A stretch of 64,000 nt of DNA from Casuarina equisetifolia (Eukaryota > Streptophyta > Magnoliopsida > Fagales > Casuarinaceae), in NCBI GenBank assembly GCA_028551475.1, contig CM052356.1, forward strand, positions 11,311,884 to 11,375,883, written 5' to 3'. Numbering within the stretch: position 1 is the first letter of the stretch; each line of letters opens with the position of its first letter. Of this stretch, positions 48,737 to 60,099 are shown piece after piece. A program made the position numbers and the translations under genes. The notes beneath the pieces are model-generated. The model did not search any database. It was given only the letters and a program-made list of their open reading frames with translations, and was not told the DNA's origin.

Positions 48737-51700
48737 CTAACCCACCTGGAAATCTGGGAAGCGGTTTCTGAACTGCTTTTCTTCCTCCCATGTTGCTTCA
48801 GAGGGGGCCTTCCCACGCCAATGAATTAGAAGCTCCCTTGTCCCTTGCCTTGTTCGTTGTTCCAACACTGCTTGGGGTACAATATCGTCCTCTAAATCTT
48901 CATTTGCATCTAAGAACTCCTCCTGCTCATCCTCAACACTTCCAACATATCTTTTGAGTTTCGAAACATGGAATATAGGGTGTACCTTTGCCCCTGCCGG
49001 TAGATTGAGTTTGTAAGCAACCTTTCCAATGCGCTGCAACACTCGGTAAGGGCCCTGGAACCTTGAGCCAAGCTTACTATTCCTTTGATCAGCAAGGGAT
49101 ATTTGCCGCCGAGGGGGTAATCTTACTACCACATAGTCCCCAACTTGAAACTGCACTTCTCTCCTTTTCCGATCATAGAATTTTTTCATTCTTTCTTGTG
49201 CCGCCTGTAAGTTCTTCCTAATTTGTGAGATTGCCTTATCTCTTTCCTTCAAGAGCTGTTCCACTTCAGCAACCTTTGTAGCACCATCCACATATGATAG
49301 GAGGGAAGGAGGACTGCGCCCATATACCACCTCGTACGAGGTATGCAGCAACGAACTATGCCAGCTCGTGTTATAGCAAAACTGGGCCCAACTAATCCAC
49401 TTACTCCAATTTCTCTGATTTTCCCTCACGAAACACCTCAAATACATTTCCAAAGTTCTATTAAGTACCTCCGTTTGTCTGTCAGTCTGTGGATGGTACG
49501 CAGATGAGAAATTGAAACCGGTTCCTTGTAACCTGAAAAGCTCCCTCCAAAAGTGACTCGTGAAGAGGGGATCCCTGTCACAAACGATGGACCGGGGCAT
49601 TCCATATAACTTGAAAATGTTATCAAAAAAGATCTGAGCAACCATTGGGGCTGTATACGGATGAGTCATGGGAATGAAATGACCAAACTTCGATAGTCGA
49701 TCCACCACGACCAGAATCACGGATTTACCTCCTGACATTGGCAAGCCTTCTATAAAATCCATTGCCAAATCCTCCCAAATCTGTTCTGGTACAGGGAGGG
49801 GCTGTAACTTACCTCCCTGAACACGGTTTTCCCCCTTTTGCATCTGACAAACCGGGCACTCTCTTACCATTTGATCAACTACCTTTTTCATACCCTTCCA
49901 AAAGAAAACTGCCCTTATCCTCTGTAAAGTCTTCTCCATCCCTTCATAAGCACTTAAGTGCATCTCCTGTACGATGGTAGGAATCAAAGTAGAAGTGGAA
50001 GGCAAATATATCCGTTTCTTGTACAGGATTACCCCATTTTTATATTCCCAAGGCCCCACAGCTTCTCCTTGTTCAATGTTTTTAATTAATTCTGTACTTT
50101 CTGCTGTAGATTGAATTTCTTCCTTGATTACATCCAACCACAAAGGCACCGGGGATGAAACTGCTTGGCACTCCTCCAAGGGTTCTCCATCACTTTCAAA
50201 TCCTCTTCTTGACAACCCATCCGTCGCTGTGTTTTCCTTTCCAGCCTTGTACTCCACGGAAAATTCATATCCCATAAGCTTGGATAGCCATTTTTGTTGA
50301 TTTGGTGTAACCAGCTTCTGGTCTTGTATAAATTTAAGACTTCGCTGATCTGTTCGAATGATAAACGGCCTTCCCAACAAATAATGCTTCCATTTTTGGA
50401 CTGCTAAAACAATTGCTAACATCTCCTTTTCGTATGTTGATAATTTCAAATGATTCCCATGCAATGCTTTACTGAAATAAGCAAGGGGTCTCTTACCTTG
50501 AGAAAGCACAGCTCCTACTCCTTTCCCCGAGGCGTCACATTCTAGGACAAATGGCATATTGAAATCTGGAAGAGCCAATACAGGTGCAGAGGTTAACGCT
50601 GCCTTGAGCTTCTCAAATGCTGCTTGTGCCATTCCATTCCAAGCGAAGGCATCCTTCTTCAATAGAGCGGTCAGCGGCTCGGAGATCTTCCCATACCCCT
50701 CAATAAACTTCCGGTAATACCCTGATGTCCCTAAGAAACCCCTCAAGGCTCTAACCGTCTTGGGAACTGGCCATTGTTCTATAACCTCCACCTTATCATA
50801 ATCTACGGATACCCCTTCAGCACTCACCACATGACCCAAAACTTGAGCTTAGTACGCCCAAATTCACATTTTTTTCTTTTAACAAATAATTGATGTTTTT
50901 GAAGTACCTCCAATACCCTTCTCACATGCCGCAAATGATCCTCCCAACCCTTGCTGTAAATTAAGATATCATCAAAAAAGACTAATACCATTTTCCTTAA
51001 AAATTCCTGAAATACCACATTCATCAGAGATTGAAAGGTAGACGGTGCATTTGTCAAGCCGAAGGGCATCACCAGGAATTCATAATGCCCGTGATGCGTT
51101 CTAAAGGCTGTTTTCTCCACATCTTCTGGCCTCATTCTCACTTGATAATATCCAGATCTGAGATCCAACTTAGTGAAATACTAGGCCCCATGCAATTCGT
51201 CTAACAGCTCATCAATGGTTGGGATAGGGAACTTATCCTTAATGGTCTGCTTATTCAACTCTCTGTAATCTACGCACATTCTCCAGGACCCATCCGATTT
51301 CTTAACCAATAACACCGGTGATGAAAAAGGGCTTTTGCTCAGTCGAATCACCCCATCCTCTAGCAACCCTTTTATAATTCTCTCGATCTCATCTTTTTGC
51401 AAATACGGGTACCTATAGGGGCGGACTGACACTGTTTGTCCTTCATCTTTCAACAAAATTCGATGATCATGACTTCGTTCAGGGGGTAATCCTTTAGGTT
51501 CACGGAAAAGGTCTTCAAATTCAGCCAACATTTCTTCTAATTCTGGTCTCATTTCCTCTGACTCTTCCTTGACTATATTTACCATCGCTGATAATTGCAC
51601 AGCGAACACTTGTCCTTGCTTATTAATCTCCTTAGAAAAGTCAGACCCTTCCATAATTGTGGCATCTTTACATTTCTTTCCATGTAATACCACCCTTTTT

Positions 51701-53150
51701 CCCTCCCTTTCAAATGCCATTCGCTGCTCTGTAAAATTCAGGGTTACTTCTCCTAAGGCTTCCAACCATTCTGTGCCTAACACCACATTTGCAGCAACTA
51801 AGGGCAGTACGTACAGTTCCAGCACCATAGTGATTCCCTGCAGCTTCACCTCCACCCCATCACACCATCCCAATCCCTTCACATAGCTTCCGTTGGCAAC
51901 CATCACCGAAAACATTGCTTTTCTGTCAACCTCCAGTCTTGCCTTTTGCACTAAATCCTGTCTAATAAAATTATGTGTACTACCAGAGTCTACCAAGAAA
52001 TTTAATCTCCGCTTATAACCCACCACATACCCTTCTAACCTTAACGTCCTTGGTTTCCTTGGCTCAATCCCAAAAAAAGCCAGCTTCGAAATTTCCATTC
52101 TCTCATATCATTTTCTGTTTCTTGTTGTTCTTGTCTGCCTTCTTCCCACTCATCCGGCCATACCGCTTCTAACATAAACAGTTTCCTCTTACACCTATGT
52201 CCTGGAGCATAACGGTCATTACAATGAAAGCATAGACCTTTATTCCATCTTTCCTCAATTTCTGCTGCAGTAAACCTTCTGGTAGGTATTGAGCCCTTCT
52301 CCTGATTCTGTTCTACTCCTGACTTACGGGCAAGGGATCTATTAACCAACCTCCACTGCGCATTTCTACCTTCATAAATAATAGCATCTTTCAAGGCTTC
52401 ATTTATCGATTTCGGATCCTTCGCATCAACATCTCCCCTAACCTCCATTTTCAATCCACTGATAAACCCATCTACAGCTTGCTGGACCGATAGAGGGCCA
52501 GCTTGCATCAATAGAGTCATATACTCCTCATAGTATTTCTCTAACGAGCCTGTCTGAACTAATTTAGTTAACTCTCCATAGGAACGCTTAGCAGGATTAG
52601 AACCGTACCTTTCAAACATACCCCGCTGAAGTTGCTGCCACGTTAGTCTCCCACCAAGCCTCTCGATTTCCATCCGGTATCCTTAGAGCCAACGGACAGC
52701 CGACCCTTCCATATTCCACGTAGCCACCCGCACCCTCTGACTATCGTCTAGTCCATGATACTCGCAAAATTCGTTAGCTTTGAACACCCAGGACGAAGGT
52801 TCCTCCTCTCCGTTAAATTTCGGGAAGTCAAATCTGGTGATTCGGCCTAAAAATCCAGCATCACGATTATCCGAACCAGATCCGCCAGTTTCCCCATCTC
52901 GTGACTCCCGGTTTCCAGATCCGCCTGCCTCTCCATCGCGTGACTCCCGATTTCCAGATCCGCCTGCCTCTCCATCTCGTGACTCCCAATTTCCAGATCT
53001 GCCTACACCAACTGCTAATGACAAAGCCTCTAACTTTGTCAAGATCGTTGCCACTGAACCATCCAAGTTCCGAACCTGTGACGATAGGTCCTTCACTTCT
53101 GTTGATAACTGGGTTACAGCCATCTCCACACTTGACACCCTCGTTTCCAT
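48737..53150 (-). pseudogene. Gag-pol of the chromodomain element, four lesions
   Basis: Gag starts near 53150 (METRVSSVEMAVTQ) with a repeated SGNRESRDGEAGG linker. A TAA at 52683-52685 interrupts gag. A frame change near 52,050-52,098 lies between the CCHC knuckle (CFHCNDRYAPGHRC) and the protease ([10 protein letters not shown]). A TAG at 51181-51183 lies between the RT blocks, and a second frame change lies near 50,830. From 50839 a clean 700-codon frame holds the RT end, RNase H (ECDASGKGVG), integrase (HHCC zinc region, MDFIEGLPMSGGK, YHPQTDRQTEVLNR) and a chromodomain (LIHWRGKAPSEATWEEE). RT keeps FFDDILIYS. Both stops are C-to-T type. Confidence 0.93.
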
Positions 53151-53178
53151 CCGCAGGTCGACCTGCTCCGATACCAGA

Positions 53179-53532
53179 TGTTCTGGACCGGAACTATGCA
53201 AGAGATAGTGTGCACGTCGAACAACGGCCTGAGACTTGGTGTTAGGACCCTCAAGCACAAAATCCCCTAAAGGATTTGGACGGGAACGTCTCCGGCGACC
53301 GATTGTGGACACTCGATTCACACAGAGGATGAGAAAGGTTCAAACGGGAACCCAAACCGTTCATTCAACCTTCTAGACAAATCCCTTTCGCGATAGCGAC
53401 GGGTTACAAAAGTACCTCCCGAAGCATCGGGTTACAACCGGGTTAACCTATTTACAACAAAAGGCCGAAGCCCATGGTGAAGTCCATAATACATAACCCA
53501 TTAAATAGGTCCCAAAATACATACCCGTAACA
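53179..53532 (-). repeat. 5' LTR of chromodomain element
   Basis: 354 bp. An open frame starts inside it (ATG at 53321) and reads through the primer site into gag. The more usual gag start would be the methionine just after the primer site. Confidence 0.97.
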
Positions 53533-53868
53533 GATTAATTTATGGATTATGCTTGATTCAGCGCGGATTAGTTCGACTACCTTGTCAACCTTGCTGTATT
53601 TGGATGCTTGTTGCATTTAAAAGCTTGAATTGGTTTGAGGAACAAGGAAGTGGGCTAACACAACCAAGACTCCAGTGGCCTAAACGAACTCCGGCCGCTG
53701 TGATTCCCAGAACATGCTGACCAGGTAAGATAAGCCTCCCACCTGGACCCCAACTCCACAAGCCCATCCTAAACCGACCTGGCCTAGCTTAGTAATAACA
53801 ATTATGAGAGACACATAAGCCCCCAAACATTTTCTGTTTATCATTTCCATTCAACTGTTGCGTACAAT
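53533..53868. other. Spacer between chromodomain element and small minus-strand gene
   Basis: No gene is seen. It contains the presumed 3' UTR of the minus-strand gene and possibly the displaced end of the RGL2 transcript. Confidence 0.5.
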
Positions 53869-54357
53869 TTACATCATTTTGTCGAGTCGCTTCTTGGTTT
53901 CTTCCGCAGCGTCAGCAGCTTCAACCTGTATCTTAGCAACCTTTAGATAGGCTTCGCTCGCTTCCTTCTCGCTCCGTGCCGTCAACTTCTTGTTCTGCTT
54001 CCAATTTTTGAAGACCAACGAGGATAAAAAAGGAAAAAAAGAAAAAAGAAAAAAGAAAAAAGCACGCAAATTTTGAGATAAATGAATAGATAAATGTCTT
54101 TATCTACCAATATTCTCCTTCTATCAGATTTTTAAACCCTAGGAAGCGTAAGCTACTAAACATGGGGACGAGAGAAAAAGCCAAAAAGGGAAGCGACGTA
54201 CCAGGCCGACGAAGAAGGCTTTGACATAGCCAAAAGCCTCCTGCATCGAAGCTTTGAACCAGAGGCAATCCTTCTTCATGCGCGACATCGCTGACGTCTC
54301 GTTTTTCCGCACGGTTGCCGTGCCGGTTGGCGGTGACGAAGTTCTGATCTCCTCCAT
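53869..54357 (-). CDS. Small conserved plant protein of unknown function, 94 residues
   Basis: Two exons on the minus strand: 54357-54202 and 53997-53869, joined in phase 0 with GT-AG borders (donor CTG|GTACGT; acceptor GGAAG|CAG). The product starts MEEIRTSSPPTG and contains FKASMQEAFGYVKAFFVGL, then QNKKLTARSEKEASEAYL and QVEAADAAEETKKRLDKMM. The second half is a charged amphipathic helix, probably coiled coil. I recall similar short plant proteins with a KKLTARNEKEAAEADL core but no assigned function. The start is the first in-frame ATG. It is divergently oriented to the TFIIA gene. Exon 1 alone opens a 95-codon alternative frame (54104-54391), which I regard as a shadow. Confidence 0.7.
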
Positions 54358-55064
54358 CACTCTCACTCTCACTCTCTCTCTTTCCTAGCAAAACTGATAC
54401 ACGAGGGTCGAATGGTACTTTATTCTGTAGGCCTCGAGGCTTACACGTTTTAGCAGAGATTCTCTACGTGGCAAGTCTAGAGCCCACGCGCAGCTTCGTT
54501 CTCGCGCCAGTGTAATAAAAGGTCATGGGCCTAATTGGGCCAGCGCGCTTCCTAATCACAACTGATAACAAGTCCAAGCTCGAACGGCAGGCACAAGAAT
54601 TGAGAAAATCCGGCGTCCAAAGGGTTGTTCTGTCTTTACGATCAAAATGTGTAAATGAGAACTTTACATTATAATTCTATCGGTTTCTTTTGTTATTATT
54701 TATGCACATATTCAAACTCACACATTTTATTGACTTATTACGAAAGTGATTGACTGTGATGAATCCTTGAGACAAGCAAAATTTCAAAAATTTATAACTA
54801 GGCGGAGAACATGATCTTCAGGCAAAAAGAAAGGGAATTTAATAAGATCCATGGTTAGTTTACCGACATTGGCATAATTTAAGGCAGGAGATATTCTGGA
54901 TGGTGTAGACTGCAGTAGATTCCGGTTCCCCATAACCTTTTGGGCTGTTGGAACGGAGACCCATTTGCGACGCCCACAAAGGAAGAAGTGAATTAAAGGG
55001 GAAAAAGAAAAGTAAAAAGTTTCAGGGGTATATTAGTCTTTTGGATGCGCAAATCTATCGCGGC

Positions 55065-55072
55065 TATATATA
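55065..55072 (+). promoter_or_regulatory. TATA box of the TFIIA gamma gene
   Basis: TATATATA in a GC-richer context (CGGC before, CCCCTGGC after). A second word TATAAAAA lies at 55095-55102. Either would give a leader of about 300 bases before the ATG at 55425. Confidence 0.65.
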
Positions 55073-55285
55073 CCCCTGGCTACAAAAGCTAGGGTATAAA
55101 AAGCCCCAATTCTCTCCGCTCAAATTCCTTCTAGAGCAACGGGTTAAACGAAACGAAGGCACAGGGCAGGAGCTCTCCATCCTCAATCCTCCCGTAACCT
55201 TCGATGACTCCACCAGTTTTCCATTTTCATTTTCTTACTCACTTTTTATTTCCTTGTTCCTATTCTGTCGCTTTAATCCCTGCAG

Positions 55286-55344
55286 GTCGCTAGGTTTTTT
55301 TCTCATAATTCTTAGCTTCTTGTTCGATTCCAAATGCTTCGATT

Positions 55345-55375
<31 letters not shown>

Positions 55376-55405
55376 TCTCAATTTCCGGAGCTTCTGACTG
55401 TTCAG
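55286..55405 (+). other. Possible 5' UTR intron of the TFIIA gamma gene
   Basis: CTGCAG|GTCGCT is a plausible donor and CTGTTCAG|ATCTCG a good acceptor with a T-rich stretch and a GT dinucleotide array between them. It is only inferred; no coding frame constrains it. Confidence 0.4.
55345..55372 (+). repeat. (TG)14 microsatellite
   Basis: Perfect TG dinucleotide array in the leader or 5' UTR intron of the TFIIA gamma gene. Confidence 0.97.
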
Positions 55406-55424
55406 ATCTCGTCCGCTGATTGAA

Positions 55425-58400
55425 ATGGCGACGTTCGAACTGTACCGGAGGTCGACGATCGGGATGTGCCTAACGGAGACTTTGGACGAGATGGTGCAGA
55501 GTGGCACTCTCCGTCCCGAGCTGGCCATTCAGGTTCTTGTCCAGTTCGACAAGGTACTGTTAATTCCGGTTTTGACTGTTTTCGCACTTGGATTTTTGTT
55601 TTAGGAAGTGGACGCATGATCTATATTTAACGGTTTCTTTCTCTTTTTTTTTTCTTCTTAATTTTAACTGATAGTCTATGACTGAAGCTTTGGAAACTCA
55701 AGTGAAAAGCAAGGTCTCCATTAAGGTAAGTTTTTCTTCTTCTTTTTTTTCCCTTTTTTCTCTGTAATTGATGTCTGTTTATTCTTGTTGATTTTGGATG
55801 TACCAATGTTAGAGGGGATCGTTTATTGATCTTCCTCTAGCGTGCTTGTGTCGGCTTAAAGGTGCTTGTAGCGAGTGAAAGTAATCCGTGACTATTGATT
55901 GTATTGGTCCATTTTTTTATTTACTTTAGCTGCTTCGATGATCTTTTAGTTCATGTATCTTTCGTTGCTTTTGAATATTTGTGAAGTTAGCCTAAAACGT
56001 TTTACAATCTGCAGGAGAAAGATGCTACGTTCTTGAGTATGAATGTTCAAGAGTACTGGATGAATAAATTTAGTTAATGATTTCTCTGTTGCCTTTATAT
56101 CGGGGTTTTGTGGTTTTTATTTTTATTGGCAAGTTTAAGTTGTTTAGTTAATGAATGACACATCGTTTGAGTCCTGAGGTTAAAATGTTAGATTTAATGA
56201 TGAATAACCAGCTATCATTGGATAAATATCGTTGCAGTTTTATATGGTATCCATATGGAACTATATTCATTTACCTCTGCACATTATTGGAAAGGAGAAA
56301 GTTATCGTTCCTTGCTTTTCAGACTGGTGCTTATTGTTCTAGAAGTCACTTGGTGTAGTGCAGCATTCTTATCATGGAACAGAGATGCACTTTGTACTAT
56401 GCTTGTTCGTGGGCCACATGGTAGTTACTAGGATTCGGTTATAATTGCATGTTTCTCTCTGCTTTAAATACTGTTGAGTTTGATGGAATTAGCCATTAAG
56501 TACCTTTATCAACATGTCTTGTCCCACGTATGAAGTGATATCTGGCCTTGCATCATGAAATGCTACAGTTTGGCCTTTATATATCTTTGTTTTCTTATGC
56601 CGTGTTACAATTAGTGTCTCAATTTCTGCTCCCATACTTCCTTCTGGAAAATGAGCACTGTGTTGCAAGCACGGTGTTGCGACCATGGTGTTGTGAGCAC
56701 AGTGTTGGGAACATGGTGTTGCGAGCACGGTGTTGTGACCATGGTGTTGCGAGCACAGTGTTGCAAGCATGCCAAGATTCTGATGATTTATTTGGCCCAA
56801 AGAAAAGGGGGAATTAAATGAAAGATTAATTTCATTTGTAGAAATCTAATTTTCTTTCAACATGTTCAATTTCTTTGTAAGTGAACGTGAAACAGTTTCC
56901 CAACATTGAACCAAAGATGAACTTAATGTTAACTCAGAGATGGATTGCAGAGCTATAATGCAGCTGCGTATCTATAAAACGCATGCACCTCTGGCTTCTT
57001 GAGTACTAATTTTTTTCTGCTTGGTAAAGCACTATATCAGGAGTCATGCTCTGCCCACTAATTTTCTTATGTCAAACCATCCTGCTTATGGTAATCAATG
57101 CATTTTTTATTGCAATGAAGGCAATCTGTTTCACAGATAAATTGAATAAATCAGAGGCTATGAATCTGTCTTGTCTTGCTACGTGTCTGCTACATTTTTT
57201 AGGACCAATTTCTAGTGTATGCTTCTCAGCTTTATCTTGCAAGAAAATTGTGTTGCCAAAGAGGGCTTGTGGACTTTCCTATGTCACCAACTTAAAATAA
57301 GAAGAAATAGAAATGAAAATTATTTAAGGTCTCCTTGTAAAATTATGTTTTCCTGTAGTGTTTGCTACTTTACTTGAAGGACTCATAAATTGAATAGCAT
57401 CAGAGCTAAAAACATTTCTTAAATTTTGGATTAATCTCCGCTTGTGATTGTATGTTCTGGCAAAAAGATTTGTTTGCATGGACTAATTGCTTAGTTTATA
57501 AAAATCTTCTAAGAACCGTATGTGTCTGTATGTGTGTTTTACCTTGAGTAAAAAGGTGTTCTCATATTTGTTCACTTTTACCTTGAGTTACTGTTTCTGA
57601 GCATGCATGTAATAATCAAATAGTCAAAGTGAACCAGCATTGAGTTAGGTGGTGGCCTTCAACCTGGCCCAAGAATAAAACCTGAAACAATTAAGTGATA
57701 TGATGCTGAAGTTCTTTGCATTAAGCCAAACTTGGTGAACCATCTCCAGTACTCATCTCTAAGGGCCCCGGTCCAGTAAGGGAACATTGCAGTCTTCTGT
57801 CAATTTTTATCACATTAGTGGCATTGCCTCTTTGATAAGATCTCCATCAATTGATTCTTATAGATAATCTCGTGCCATCACTTTGTTAGATAGGTATATA
57901 TATATATATGGATGCAAAGGTATCTTTACATCAACATGTCAGCTAGGATTGTCAAACTTTATATAGTCCCAACTTGAAATAGTTTGGTCTTCAACTCTAA
58001 TAGGATCGTGTTCATATTTCATGGTTAAATTTTAGTGCCTCTAATCTTTAATATAGGTTATATGAGAACCTCACAAGCATCTGATACATCTTTGCAATGC
58101 AAATTTCGTTTTAAGTTTGCCTGTTTCTGATGACACTCGTATAACATTGAGGAGTATACAAAGAGGTATTGGTCTTTGGTTAAGATTTGATTTAGATCAA
58201 AACTTCTATATGCTGTTGAGGAGTGTATGAAGAGGTAGTGGTCTTTGGTTGAGATTTGACTTGGATAAGAACTCCTATATGCTGCTAATATTCCCATACA
58301 GGATGTGTGATAAACATCAATGAATTATTCTCTGCTCTTAAGTTGGTATTATGTATGCAAACAAAAAGTGAATAGATCCTCTGTGCATTCAAGGCCCTTA

Positions 58401-59245
58401 ATGCTCGGTGGCTGAAGCAAAAATTCTTCAAAAGTTTTTTATGGATGTAGGGGTAGAGGAACTTGATCGATTATCTATCATTCTCGGTATAGAACAGTTA
58501 TCCACATGCTTAAAAAAATAGAATGTTGGTAGGAATCGATTGCTTAAATGTTCCTTTTATCCATTCATGTTTTCATGGTTTGGGTTGAGGGAAGGGTGAT
58601 ATTACTTAAGTTACATCTTGCATCTCACTTGCCTTAGTAATTTTGGTGGATGGATCTATCTATTTCTCTGATTGGGGAGTCCATTATTTGAAATGTAAGG
58701 CATACTACCTTGAGGATGTTTCCTGTGCTGTCATTGTCCCAGTATCTTGAAAAACCCTGCTACCAATGTGAATGAGGCATGTTGTTCTTCTTTATTACGA
58801 ATAGAAGTCACTTATCTGTCGTGTTTTAGGTTTTTATGTCATTCAACTACTTGGAAAAAATAATCCACCCAGTAGTTGCTAATGAATTCAGTAATCTTTT
58901 GTCTTTCTTATCATGTTCTGTTTCTGCCTAATTTTATGTTGTAACCGGCAACATAGGGCAACACGGGTTGGGTTTGTTATTCGTGTATGTTGTCTGGTTC
59001 TCCGGTTGACAGGGACAGTGACTATGGCGTGGTTGTTATGTTGTCTAATATATCAGGATTGCTATGTGGTGTCTGAGTGGTGCTCTGTATTGCTTCTGGT
59101 ACAGGGACATTTGCACACTTACAGATTTTGCGACAATGTTTGGACCTTCATCTTGCAAGATGCTACGTTTAAAAATGAGGAATGCAACGAGCCTGTTGGC
59201 CGGGTGAAAATCGTGGCATGCGACTCAAAGCTGCTTTCACAATGA
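55425..59245 (+). CDS. TFIIA-S: Transcription initiation factor IIA small (gamma) subunit
   Basis: Partner of the large TFIIA subunit. It stabilises TBP on the TATA box in RNA polymerase II initiation, in the nucleus. Three exons: 55425-55553, 55675-55725, 59105-59245, all phase 0 and GT-AG. The 106-residue product has the normal length of the family. The N-terminal helical domain runs from MATFELYRRSTIG through QVKSKVSIK (1-60). The C-terminal beta-barrel (61-106) has HLHTYRFCDNVWTFILQDA and ends KIVACDSKLLSQ. Residue 39 is Val, as in the usual rice protein; Val39Glu is the recessive xa5 bacterial-blight resistance allele of rice. Intron 2 is 3379 bases and carries two tandem repeats. The gene is divergent from the small gene ending at 54357. 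Confidence 0.96.
56660..56771. repeat. 14-bp minisatellite, eight copies, in TFIIA intron 2
   Basis: Units begin GTGTTG at 56660 and then every 14 bases. They show a GAGCAC-type and a GACCATG-type ending in partial alternation, suggesting a 28-bp higher order. It creates false frames on both strands. Confidence 0.97.
58147..58284. repeat. 69-bp tandem duplication in TFIIA intron 2
   Basis: TTGAGGAGT starts copies at 58147 and 58216. Both contain GGTCTTTGGTT and end in CTATATGCTG. Confidence 0.93.
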
Positions 59246-60099
59246 GATATTTAGGTCAGTTGTCTGTTTAATAATGAAAGTTTTAATGCCCTTTGTTGGC
59301 AGTAGAGGGCAATGGTGGCAATGAAGGAAGTGGAGTTTGTCTGATTACGTGCAGGAACTCGTTTTACTTTATGAGATTGAGTATTAAATTGTAAAGCTTA
59401 TCACTGTTGACCATTGTAGTTATTTGATGTTTACATGAACTATGGTGTCCGGTTCTATCTTTTTCTTTTTCTTTTTTTCCCTTTTGTTAAGTCCATTGAT
59501 CCATCTCCATAAAGGAAAAGAGGCCTGAAAGTTTCAGCAAATATGGGAAATACTATGTTGCTGGCAAAGCCACTACAAGCTACAACACAGGCAGGGAGCC
59601 CTGCCCAATTACCTGGCCCCTGACAGTCCAGGGCCACAAAACTATCTTTCGGGTCGTAACATTCGTTTGCATACATAGCTTGGATAACGCCCACTAAAAG
59701 TTAAAAAGGAATGGAAAAACAGAAAGCTCACAGAGAGCAAAGAGCGTGAACTCGGATTAGAGGCGGGTCTGATGATCTTCTTTTCTTGTAAGGTGGTCTG
59801 GCCCTTTAATGTCCTGACACTTCCAGAAAGGAGATCTAAATAATTCGGAAGAAATAATGAGTTTTGAACTCTTCATTCATCTCATTAACAAACTTAGGTG
59901 TTAAACTATCACAACAATGAGTGTAAAAGTGATTTTTTTTTTTGTTTTAATGAAATAAGGGTGGTGACTGACAAGTTTTATTAATAATAACAAAAACTAA
60001 ATGTAATATTTGTATCCTGACTCAATACAAAAAATAATGTAATAACCATATAGGTAATAGATATAGTTTCACCATCTAGATGAGTTTACCGGTGACAAG
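59246..60099. other. 3' flank of TFIIA gene and intergenic region
   Basis: The first ~200 bases are probably TFIIA 3' UTR. A 79-codon minus-strand frame (59455-59694) begins opposite a purine-rich stretch and matches nothing I know. No supported gene. Confidence 0.45.

Larger units (their letters stand above)
48337..53532 (-). mobile_element. Very young Ty3/gypsy chromodomain element
   Basis: 5196 bp. The LTRs, both 354 bp (48337-48690 and 53179-53532), begin TGTTCTGGACC and end CCCGTAACA. I find only two differences between them (C/T near 48369 and 53211, and C/T near 48394 and 53236). A perfect 5-bp duplication GATTA flanks it (48332-48336 and 53533-53537). The minus-strand purine tract AAGGGGAGGGGAA abuts the 3' LTR, and TGGTATCGGAGCA, a methionine-tRNA primer site, follows the 5' LTR. 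Size, short LTRs and a C-terminal chromodomain fit the Reina-type chromodomain lineage, which is inference. It lies 144 bases past the RGL2 stop codon. Confidence 0.97.

Noticed and set aside
52780..53208. 142-codon plus-strand frame with proline and serine repeats
   Set aside because: It is the antisense of the repeated gag linker in the chromodomain element.
54104..54391. 95-codon minus-strand frame
   Set aside because: It overlaps exon 1 of the 94-residue gene in another frame and runs through its donor site. The spliced frame has the conserved-looking core.
54948..55373. 141-codon plus-strand frame before the TFIIA gene
   Set aside because: It spans the TATA box and leader and ends in the TG array. 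It has no similarity to a family and its position is that of a promoter.
59455..59694. 79-codon minus-strand frame after TFIIA
   Set aside because: Not recognised, with no splice partner. The Lys and Arg tail reflects a pyrimidine-rich stretch.
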